From Capsicum annuum (Eukaryota > Streptophyta > Magnoliopsida > Solanales > Solanaceae), in the NCBI RefSeq assembly GCF_002878395.1, contig NC_061122.1, positions 78,666,492-78,730,491 of the forward strand: a DNA stretch of 64,000 nucleotides. Reading direction: 5' to 3'. This document shows positions 43,401 through 53,060 of the stretch, in pieces (the stretch's first letter is position 1; each line of letters opens with the position of its first letter). The position numbers and the translations under genes are program-made. Below the pieces are notes generated by a model. The model ran no database searches and had not been told where the DNA came from. It worked only from the letters and a program-made list of their open reading frames with translations.

Positions 43401-44340
43401 CAGTCACTTACGACAGGTGTTACAAATTCTTTATGATCGTAAGCTATATGAAAAGTTCTCTAAATGTGAGTTTTGGTTAAAATCTGTGGTATTTTTGGGT
43501 CATATTGTATCTAATGAAGGGATAATGGTTGATACTCAAAAGATAGAAGCCATGAATAACTGGCCAAGACCTATAACGCCTACGGAGGTTCGTAGTTTCC
43601 TTGGGTTGGCAGGTTATTATAGGAGGTTCGTTGAAGGGTTTTCTTCAATTTCTGCACCTTTAACAAAGCTAACATACAAAGCTTCTAAGTTTCAATGGAA
43701 TGATGCATGTTAAAGGAGTTTTCAAGATCTGAAGAATAAGTTGACTTCTACACCCGTATTGGTATTTCCAGAAGGCACAGAAGGGTATGTCGTGTATTGT
43801 GATGCTTTAAGAATCGGCTTAGGATGTGTGTTGATGCAGCATAGTAAAGTGATAGCATATGCCTCAAGACAATTGCGACCACATAAGAAGAATTATCCAA
43901 TGCATGATCTAGAGCTAGCAGTGGTTATATTTGCCTTAAAGATATGGCGTCACTACTTGTATAGGATTCATGTTGACATATATACTGACCACAAGAGTTT
44001 TCAATATATCTTTAATCAAAAGGACCTAAATTTGAGGCAGCGAAGATGGCTTGAGCTATTAAAAGGCTATGATGTTGATATCTTGTATCATCCGGGGAAA
44101 GCAAATATAGTAGTAGATGCATTAAATCATAAGGCTATGGTGTCGTCTATAGAAATACAAGGGGTGACTAAAGATCTGTACCAACTAGCCAATTTGGGGG
44201 TTCACTTTCTTGAAACTCCAAATGAGGGATTATTGTGTATATGCGACAAAATCTTAATTGGTAGACGAAGTGTAAAAAAAAGCAATATGCAGATCCTATT
44301 CTATTACATCTTAAGGAGAATGTACAATGTGGTATAACAA
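43401..44340 (+). pseudogene. element 2 RT connection and RNase H
   Basis: 43417-43713 reads [20 protein letters not shown] and [24 protein letters not shown] at 43711-43713 interrupts it. 43741-44337 reads [60 protein letters not shown] and [20 protein letters not shown]. The RNase H core is nearly uninterrupted. Confidence 0.86.
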
Positions 44341-45458
44341 ACTCATTTGAGCTAACATAAGAGGGAGTACTTTGGTGCCAAAATAGATTATGTGTGCCTA
44401 ATGTAGATGGGCTAAGAAAGAGGATTATTATAGAGGCACATCATTCAAGGTATTCTATCCACCTGCGGTCAACTAAAATGTATCATGATTTGAAAGAAAT
44501 GTATTGGTGGGGTGACATGAAGAAGAACATTGCAAAATTTATATCCGAATGTCCAAATTGTTAAAGAGTTAAAGTAGAGCATCAAAAGCCCGGGGGTTAT
44601 ATGCAATGTATAGATCTTCCAATCTGGAAGTAGGACATAATCAACACGGATTTTGTCACTGGTTTGCCTCATACATCTCAAAAGTTTAATTCCATATGGG
44701 TGATAGTTGATAGGGTTACCAAATCAGCATACTTCCTACCGGTTATGACCACTTATACAGTTGAAGAGTATGCCAAATTGTATATCAAAGAGATAGTTCG
44801 ACTACACGGAGTACCAATCTCTATTATATCAGATCGAGAAGCTCAATTTACTGCAAATTTTGGGAAGTCTTTTCAGAGAAATTTGGGGACACAAGTGAAT
44901 CTAAGTACAACTTTTCACCCTCAAACAGACGGACAAGCAGAACGTACCATTCAAACACTTAAAGATATGCTACGAGCTTGTGTATTGGACTTTAAAGGTA
45001 GTTGACATGATCATTTACCTCTCATAGAGTTTGACTACAACAATATCTATTATTTAAGTATCAAAATGGTGTCATATGAAGCTTTGTATGGAAGAAAGTG
45101 TAGATCACCAATTGGATGGTTTGAAGTAGGTGAAATTGTCTTGTTCGGGCTAAATCTTGCTCATCAACCTATGGAAAAGGTTAAAGTGATCCAACAATGG
45201 CTAGAGACAGCCCAAAGTCGACACAAGTCATATGCAAATGTTAAAAGAAGGAGGTTAGAGTTTGTTATAGGTGATTGGGTATTCTTGAAGGTGTCACCAA
45301 TGAAGGGGGTTATGAGATTTGGTAAGAAAGGAAAACTAAGTCCACGTTATATAGGCCCATATAAGATTACTCAGAGGTTTTGCCAATTTGCTTATGAATT
45401 AGAGCCACCCCAAGAGCTCTCAACAGTTTATCCAGTATTTCACATCTCAATGCTTTGA
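44341..45458 (+). pseudogene. element 2 integrase
   Basis: Zinc-finger remnant at 44435-44565 (HHSRYSIHLRSTKMYHDLKE, then CPNC before a stop). Core at 44664-45005 with [39 protein letters not shown] and [20 protein letters not shown], i.e. the D-D-E region. C-terminal part at 45066-45458 with YGRKCRSPIGWFEVGE and GPYKITQRFCQFAYEL. Stops fall at about 44563 and 45003. Confidence 0.87.
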
Positions 45459-45725
45459 AAGTGCATCAGAGATCCGTCTCATATTACCCCTACTAAAGAT
45501 GTACAAGTTACAGAAGATCTCACCTATTAAGAAATACTTATTTCTATTCTAGATCGATAGGTTTAGAAGTTGAGGAATAAGGAAATAGCTTCTGTAAAAG
45601 TGCTTTGGAGGAATCAGCAAGTACAAGAGATCACATGAGAAGCTAAAGAAGCGATGAAATTTAAGTATCCCCATTTATTTGCATATAAAGAGGAAGTCAA
45701 AGATTCTGAATTGAAGGAATAACAA
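45459..45725 (+). pseudogene. element 2 chromodomain remnant
   Basis: After HPVF-like HISML and a stop at 45457, broken frames still read DPSHITPTKDVQVTEDLTY, ILDR and KLRNKEIASVKVLWRNQQV. These correspond to the chromodomain start of element 1. Confidence 0.65.
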
Positions 45726-45841
45726 GTAAGTATAATAAATAAATACTATGTGATAAAAGGTATATTTATCTTAGGCTTGAACTTGGTTTGGTTGGACAGT
45801 TATGCTAACATTCGAGGACGAATATTCCTAAGGGGAGAGGA

Positions 45842-47387
45842 TGTAACACCCCGTACATTACATGTACTTATTCTACTTGTATGTAACTTGGTATAGCCTT
45901 ATGGTAGGTAATGGATGAGATTTGTTATGCGAATATTAATGGTGTAGATGGAATTCTAGATGTTGCCCGTACCTTTTTATGTGACACGATCAAGTTAACA
46001 TCGATACAACTATTTAACTTGGAATTGTAAGTCGGTATATGAATCTATAGTTTAAAGTGACCAGGTGTGTACAAGTTGTAAGTTAGATTAAGGTGATTAG
46101 GAGCTGGAAATGGAATGAAATATTGAGGTGCTTGCTTGACTTAATCAAGCTAGTAGGTGAGTCACCTACTTAGGTAATATGAGCCAAGGTAATGGACCAA
46201 GTCCATGAATCAGATTTGGCCTTTATTAGTATACTTATTTGGGCCCAAATTAAGTAAAAGAAGAAGGAAAACATGAATCAGATTTGGCCTTTATTAGTAT
46301 ACTTATTTGGGCCCAAATTAAGTAAAAGAAGAAGGAAAATAGAGAAAAGGCACAATGCTCAAATCTACCAAGGCCCAAATATAATTGAGCCCAACTAAGA
46401 AATAAAGCAAGTAGGTGCGTCACCTACTTTGACATTTTGAGCTGCTTGAACTCCTTAAGTTGGTGCATCACCTACTTGGACCAATTTGATAAAATTTGTC
46501 GTCCAAAATCAGCTAAGTGGATGGCCAAAATTAGGGGCTTTATAAGGCCATATTGCTGGTCATTTTCCCTCATTCTAAAGTCATAAAAAAGGTTACACTT
46601 CACAAATTCTCTCTACTCTCTTTTAAACAACAAGGAGCAGCCCTATTTTCCTTTCTAGGGTTCTTGGAGAAACCCTAAATTTTGTAGCCAAAGGTAAGTG
46701 AAAACACTTATGGTTTAGCTTAATTACCTCATGGAAGATTAGGAAAACATTCTATAAGTGCTTCATTATTAATTCACTGCAGAATATGGAACAAGCTACC
46801 TGTTCACTTTTTCTTTATTATTAAGAGATTTCTTTTCTTCTTTGGTTTAAAGTGTGAAGGAAAGTGAAAGTTGAAGTTCTTGAGGAGTTAAAATTAAAAG
46901 AATAAGTTGTAGAATTAAGGTAAGGTGACTGTCCATTTTTGTTCTCCTTATGTATGAATTTGGGAAAGAATTATGGATGTGTTGTTATTGAGAACTCAAG
47001 AGATGATGAGTTCAATAATTGATTGCCACAATAAAAGGGATTTGGGACTTTTTTTATGGACTATTTTGTATGTATATGTGATGGGCTTCCAAGTTGATGT
47101 TGGAGAAAGGTGTGACTAGTTTGAATTGAAATGTAAAAGAAAGATGTGGCTGTACACCACCGAACTAATTATTGCATGTGTTTACTGTCTAAATAGTTTT
47201 GCACATTGCTCAGAGGGTGTAATGAAGTTGAGGTAGTTTCGGTGAATCTTATAAGAACATGTATGGTATGTGGGTGTAATTGGAGGAGAAAGGCACCCTT
47301 GATTGATAGATTAAGTGCTTACTGCCGGTTACTGTTTGGTGAAGTTAAGTAGCCCAAATGTGTTGATTGGTTGCTAATACTAGTTTT
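45842..47387 (+). repeat. 3' LTR of element 2, truncated after about 1.55 kb
   Basis: It starts TGTAACACCCC after the purine tract GGGGAGAGGA. It aligns with the inverted 8061-6650 part of element 1's LTR, including the three palindromic boxes and the TCTAGGGTTCTTGG stretch. Alignment ends near TGCTAATACTAGTTTT (47387). The remaining 1.3 kb expected is absent. Confidence 0.85.
46205..46340. repeat. 68-nt tandem duplication inside element 2 LTR
   Basis: CATGAATCAGATTTGGCCTT through AAGTAAAAGAAGAAGGAAAA is present twice in direct succession with no visible difference, so it is recent. Confidence 0.92.
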
Positions 47388-47498
47388 CCATATATTCTAT
47401 TATTGAAAATCGTCGTTATTCCATATAATACTAGTTATCCATATATTATATTGTTGAAAATCCATATATTCTATTGTTGAATATATTCCATATATTCT
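47388..47498. repeat. junction filler: five CCATATATTCTATTGTTGAA-like repeats
   Basis: Units begin at 47388, 47421 (diverged), 47439, 47462 and 47488. The block separates the truncated LTR from a fragment of a different virus lineage. Confidence 0.75.
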
Positions 47499-47499
47499 A

Positions 47500-49038
47500 T
47501 TATGGTTCCGGTTTGGAGCTGTAATCGATTTTCATCTTTTCTCCAGTGGCAGAGTATAGATGAGAAGTACTTTTCTGTAGATATTTGGTGGGTATAAGTC
47601 CTTTGACGATGCAATTGCTATCGGCTCCAGTATCAAAAAGGGCGACTCTGTTAAGAACAAAGTCTTTGTTTATGATAATTTTTACTGCGATATGCTCGCT
47701 GTAAGCTTTAATGGCTGTTATAGCGGCACCAAAGGTAGAGGGAGAGTCCGAGCCGGGGAATGATCCTGGCTCTTTAAGGTGATCATTTTGATCATTGATC
47801 ATCGGAGAAGCTCTAGGTGATTCTGGTGGGGAATCATGCTCTGGAAGAGACACATTTTTTAGAACCTGTTCTGTAAGAATGTTGAGTTCAACTCGATCGA
47901 GTCTGATTTTTAGGTCTCTGATTTCTCCCTTGAGATCAGCTATAGAAGGTTCCGCAGGTTTATCAAATCTAGACATAACCTGTTTCATGCTAAAAGGCTG
48001 AATGATAGGTTTGGGGGACTTTTCTTCTTGAGAAAGCATCAATCTTTTGAGTTCTAGAAGATATTTATTTCTAGCCTCATCATTTTGGATGTGTTCTATG
48101 ATGTCAAACAGTATTTCCTTAGGTTTTCCAGAGATGACATTAACAGTCTTTTTTGTGCAAGTACAGAAAGTACCATTACAAGCACAATCTTGGCCAGACT
48201 GAGATCGATCGAATTCATATGCGGTGTTGATAAATTCTTCGTCGCTAAAATCGTCACTAGAAGAGCTGGAAGTGTCGGAAGAGTCTTCCATAATAGAGAA
48301 CAATTTCTCTTTTGTTTCTTCAGAGAGACCTAATTGGTTGATCTTATTCTTCTTGCCAGATCTACAATCTTTAGCTCTATGGCCAATTTTACCACAAGTC
48401 CAGCAAACATCCTTATTTTTAGAGGATTTTCTCCTAGTTTTTCTACTAGATTTATAAGACTCCTTTTTTGAGGACTCTTTTCTAGGCTTGGACTTTCTGT
48501 GAGACTTATAGGATTTTTTCCTATGTTTCTTACTAAATGGAGAAGAAAGGTTAGCAAATCCAAAATCTTGACAGAAGGTTCCTAACCCGTATTTGGAAGC
48601 ACTGTCACTCTTAAGTTGCTTCTTAAGTTTTAGGTCTGTGCAGAGGTCTATTCCTACGGTGGTAATAAAGCTTATGATGTCTCCATAAGTTAAAATTCTA
48701 TAAGGGATTTTTCCTTCGAACCTATGTTTGATTTTGGTTCTAACTTTGTTTGCGAACAGGGGAGAGAGACCACTAATGAAACGTTCTTTCCAGAAGTCAT
48801 TGTTACAGTTAGGTCTAATCATAATTTTGACTAAGAAGGTATCTTTATACCACCTTAAGTCTGCCAAATCCTTGTAGGTGAGGTTGTTAAGAATTTCAAG
48901 GCTCCTATCTTGAAATAGCTTGGGCTCTCCTATAAAATGTCTAGCTATATGATATAGGAGGGTAGCACAGGCATCTTCTTTCGCAACTTGCTCAAGGGGT
49001 TCTTGTCCACTTTCACTTTTGACAACGACGGTTTCCAT
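47500..49038 (-). pseudogene. lineage C coat protein and aspartic protease, 512-codon open frame
   Basis: Order: LADLRWYKDTFLVKIMIRPN, FISGLSPLFANKVRTKIKHR (coat protein core); a Lys/Ser-rich basic tail; zinc knuckle CWTCGKIGHRAKDC; an acidic Ser/Asp run (SSDTSSSSSDDFSDEEF); a Cys-rich CACNGTFCTC stretch; a coiled-coil-like segment; and the protease motif LFDTGADSNCIVKGLIPTKY. The frame is uninterrupted, but both ends are missing: the preceding coat-protein start lies out of frame at 49039-49330 and the C-terminus stops at the 47499 junction. Such a long open frame suggests a fairly young insertion. Confidence 0.8.
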
Positions 49039-49626
49039 GGCCGTGGCCTCATAGATAAGGCTCTTAACTTCATCTATGAAATAGTTGTCCTACCAATGCT
49101 TTATCATACCAGTAAATCCTGATACAATCATGGTGGCTGCTTCTTTGTCAGAAGCTCCTTTGATTTTATAAGCCGTAATAGCGATGCCCATTTCATGGAG
49201 TTTGTTATAGATTTGGTGTTCTGCCAAACCATCAACATTCCATTCAGTGATGCCTCTACCATCATGATTTGAGGTGGAGAGGTAAGGGTTTTCCTCAAAC
49301 TGGACGTCTGGAGAAGAGGGTTATTTGTAGTAGTTTTTCTTGGTAGAAAAACGTTCATTGGTAAGTTTTGAAAGGGAGTTCTTGAACCCTAGTATGTTGC
49401 TGGTAATATACTTTGGGAACAGGACCAGAGAAGTCAACTCCTCTAACTTTTCCCTTGTCATTATCATTTTCTTCACTTCCCTCTGAGTTTTTGGAGGTAG
49501 AAGCTCTGTGCGAGACAGATCTCCTGAATGAAGAATTTCTAGAGGCTTCAAAACCTAGGAATTTTAAATTAATGGATCCGTTAGGGTGCTAGATAACCCT
49601 TTCGATCTGTGATTTCTCCGGATAGG
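49039..49626 (-). pseudogene. lineage C coat protein N-terminal region, frame-broken
   Basis: Minus-strand phrases EWNVDGLAEHQIYNKLHEMG and ATMIVSGFTGMIKHW correspond to the coat protein start of copy A (YEWNIDGL..., MIVAGFTGQLRGW). A stop follows at about 49093. Further upstream only weak similarity remains, up to the junction at 49626. Confidence 0.65.
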
Positions 49627-49628
49627 TA

Positions 49629-51489
49629 GGGCTACTTGGGCTTGCCACCTTGGAAATATTAATTCCTAAGCATCATGTTTAAAATCTTTATCAAACATAT
49701 ACTTCACAGATTGAGCATCAGTTTTTATCAAAAACTTTTGATTATAAAGATCATCCTGAAATTTCAGAACACATTTAACTATGGTTAGCATTTTATGAGC
49801 TACCGTAGCATATTTTTTCTGACTATCAGTCCATTTACCTGAATAAAATCTTATCAAGTATTTAGTTTTATTATGGGGATTCACTTGTTTCAATATTCCG
49901 CCATGACCAATATTAGACGCATCCGTCTCAATTATTTTTTGCCAGGCGGGATTGGCTAAAGTTACACAGGGTAAGGTTTTAACCTTCTGTTTAATTTGTT
50001 TAACAAGATTTGTATGACTAGTCTTCCATGCTCCTTTATAGTCCTTTTTCAGCCTATCATATAATGGAGCTAAATCACGAGATAAATTCTCGTAAAAAGG
50101 GAAAGTATAATTCAAGCTTCCCAAAAATCTCTGTAATTGAGTTTTGTCAGTTATAACATCAGGGAATTTAGAAGCAAAATCAAGGGATCTTTGAATGGGA
50201 GTAATCTTCCCTTGACAAATTTTATGACCTAAGAATCTAACATTTGTTTAAAATAAACTCATTTTTGGCTTAGATATCACCAAACCATTCTGTATCACAA
50301 TTTTCTTTAAAATATCAAAATATTTGATATGTAATTCAAATGTTTTAGAAAACACAAGAATGTAATCAATATAAACAATGATGAAATTCATATAAGGATT
50401 AAATATATTATTCATTATATTTTGAAATTCAGAAGGAGCATTTTTCAAGCCAAATGACATTTCATTCCATTCATATTGCCCAAAAGGCACATTAAAAGCA
50501 ATTTTGTAAGTATGCTCTTTAAAAATTTGAATCAGCCAATATCCAGATTTTAAATAAAATTTTGAAAATATATTGGCATCATATAATCGGGATAATAATT
50601 TTTTTTATTTGGGATGGGATACCTAATCCATTTTAAATATTTATTCAAAGGTTTGTAATTTATTACCAACCTGGAAACACCACGTTCTTTTTATGTCGCG
50701 TTATTAACTAAAAAGCAGTACAAAACCACGAAGATTTTGAAAGTTTTATCAAACCTTTTTGTAACAGATTATCAATCTCTTTTTTTATAGAATTCTACTA
50801 ATTCAACATTCATATGACAAGGTTATGATTTTGTTGGGATATTATCCTCAGAGAAATTGTCTTCATATGAAAGAGTAACAATATACTCTTTGCGATTCCA
50901 AAAAACACTGGGGTGATCGGCACAAATATCAACAGTCATTTGTTCAAAAATTAATTTAATTTTTTCATATTTTAGCAGACTTCATAGTATCACAAATGTT
51001 CATGCTAAGCAATTCAAGCTGTACAAAATTAAGATGTGTTTGCTTCATATCAATTAAAGCTTTTATATCTCTAGTTACGGGATCTGTAACGAAAGAATAG
51101 GATATCTCCTTTTCTTGTAAGTAGTCGTAAATCCCTTTGTATCAATATGAGTATAAGGATAAATAGCATTTATAAAAGGAGTTCCAAGTATAATTGGAGG
51201 GTATAACTGATTTTTTTACCAAAAAGAAGAAATGCGGTATACATAATTTATTCTGAAAAATATGAGTGTTTGACAATTTATACGCTATATCAAGAGCATG
51301 TCTAGGTGCATATTTAACTACATGAGTGGTTTTATGAAAATATTTTGTAGGAATTAATCCTTCTTGAATGCAGCTAACATCAGTTTCACTATCAATCATA
51401 GCAATATTAGTTACTGAAAAATGATTACCAATCAAGATAGTACATTTAATATACCATTTATGGACAGTAATAATTTGCGTCATTCCCAA
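49629..51489 (-). pseudogene. pararetrovirus B (2d) protease, RT and RNase H remnant
   Basis: Protease piece 51142-51489 has IDSETDVSC (catalytic-triad Gly lost). RT pieces include PFGQYEWNEMSFGLKNAPSE and VYIDYILVFSKTF, where the second catalytic Asp of YIDD is Tyr. RNase H 49666-50124 reads IIETDASNIGHGGILKQVNP and KYATVAHKMLTIVKCVLKFQ. Confidence 0.84.
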
Positions 51490-52430
51490 AAAATAATTAT
51501 TTTTTAAATCAAGGAAATTTTGAATATCATCAGTATCACTTTCTTCGAAAATTTTTTCTTTTCTTTAAAAATTTTGGTGTGAGAAATATCTCTCTCAATT
51601 TGCGAAATTCTGTGATCACAAATCATCTGATTTTGCTTAAGAGATTTAATTTCCTTTTTCAGGTTTTCAACTTTAATCTTTAAATCATCAAAAGAAATAT
51701 CTTTACCGGGAGCATAACTCATAGCAAGACATCTATTAACTTTTGCTATATAATAAGGCATAAAATAATTGTTATCAGCAGTTTTAGGAGTAAAGGTATT
51801 GCTATCAGTAGTTTTAGAAGTACTAGGTGTTGAACTAGTAGACAAATTAATAATTTTTTTCCAAATTTTTGCATCTGAAACTTCTTTCAAAAGTTCTAAC
51901 ACATTATCCGAAGTAATGGTTTGAATATCTTAAAACTGGGATTGAAAATTATAAACAAACGTCATCAGAAGTGTAGGTATCACCTTGGCAATCAGAACAA
52001 GCTTTAGCATTATCACTATCAGATAAATTAGGCAACTCAATATCATTTTCTGATTCAGATTCAGCATTATAATCAGATTCTGAACCTGAGCTGTATAACA
52101 AACCCTAAACTTGATCATGCACATCACAGCAAGACCTAAAGATTTAAGCTTTTGAAGCATACAGTTTGGAGCAATATTCCCTAAGTTACCACATCTGTAA
52201 CACTTAATCTTAGCAAGATCTCACTTAGACCTATTTTTGGCAAATCTAGTAGATTTTCTATAGGTTTTTCTAGTTCCATGCTCTTCTTTGCACCTATTTC
52301 TAGATCTTCTTTTTCGATAAGGCTGCTCATCTTTGGAATATCTAGGGCCTTTCTTCATAGAAGTGGAAGCTGGTTCAGGTATACCAAAATAGATACAGAA
52401 ATCTCCTATCTGAATTTTTCTCTAAGCTTA
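51490..52430 (-). pseudogene. pararetrovirus B (2d) coat-protein C-terminal region and linker
   Basis: 51504-51902 is the coiled-coil linker (SFDDLKIKVENLKKEIKSLK). Upstream are an acidic region and a decayed zinc knuckle near 52190, and the basic tail of the coat protein up to 52430. Many breaks. Confidence 0.75.
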
Positions 52431-52489
52431 TCTCTGATGGAGATATTCCTACTCCTTCTGAAATGCACTTTGATCCAAATGATATTTAA

Positions 52490-53060
52490 TGATTCCACAC
52501 CAAATTAATTTTAGTCCTGGCTCCCAGGCAAGAAATTATATTAAAAAAGATTTTTTTGATAAAAAATGGAACCAGTTTAGAAATTAGTTTTTTGAGACTT
52601 ATAGTCTAGATGAGATGAATAATATTTCTCAAGAATTCTATGAAACGTGTGCATTGAATAATCAAATTATGTATTTTGTGCCTTGGTTTATAACCACATA
52701 CTTGCCATTGTATGTTAAGGTGCTTGAAAGATCATATCAAGATAATAGTGGTAACATTGTTAAAACTGTTTACCCTCCCCAAGCTTCTTTATATTGCCAA
52801 CTAATACGGATATTACTTTTTTGCATTTCAAAAATTTATTGATAATTAAGTTGCTAAGGTAACTATTGCAGAAATTAATAATTTGATTTCTCAAAATAAT
52901 TATTTGAGCTAATATGTGAAAGTCTTAGGAGAACATATTTCTTCTCTTGATAAAAAACTCGATGAGTTAATTTATTTGATAAAAAAACTGAGTGTTAGTC
53001 CAAATTCTATTGATATTATTTCTTCTTCCAAAATTAAGACAGAAGATTTGACGACTAAAA
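52490..53060 (+). pseudogene. pararetrovirus B (2e) ORF2
   Basis: It reads NNISQEFYETCALNNQIMYF, FITTYLPLYVKVLERSYQDN and the coiled coil VLGEHISSLDKKLDELI in interrupted frames. Again there is no stop at the position of the ORF2 end of copy A (SVSPNSIDI). Confidence 0.73.

Larger units (their letters stand above)
41879..47387 (+). mobile_element. Ty3/gypsy chromovirus element 2, truncated at both ends
   Basis: Same family as element 1 but on the plus strand. It starts inside gag, keeps protease, RT, RNase H, integrase and chromodomain, then a polypurine tract (45826-45840) and the first 1.5 kb of the 3' LTR. The 5' LTR, primer site and most of gag are gone. Several stops and frameshifts remain, but its coding pieces are longer than those of element 1. 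Confidence 0.9.
47499..49626 (-). mobile_element. endogenous pararetrovirus lineage C fragment (coat protein-protease part)
   Basis: A minus-strand fragment encodes coat protein, zinc knuckle and protease in the same order as the other viruses but with quite different sequence. It is cut at both ends by junctions. There is no RT here, so genus cannot be judged. Confidence 0.78.
49627..52430 (-). mobile_element. pararetrovirus B fragment 2d, inverted (coat protein to RNase H)
   Basis: Minus-strand order is coat-protein end, protease, RT, RNase H, from 52430 to 49629. It is the same lineage as 2a-2c. It lies head-to-head with fragment 2e at 52430/52431 and abuts lineage C at 49627. Confidence 0.86.
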
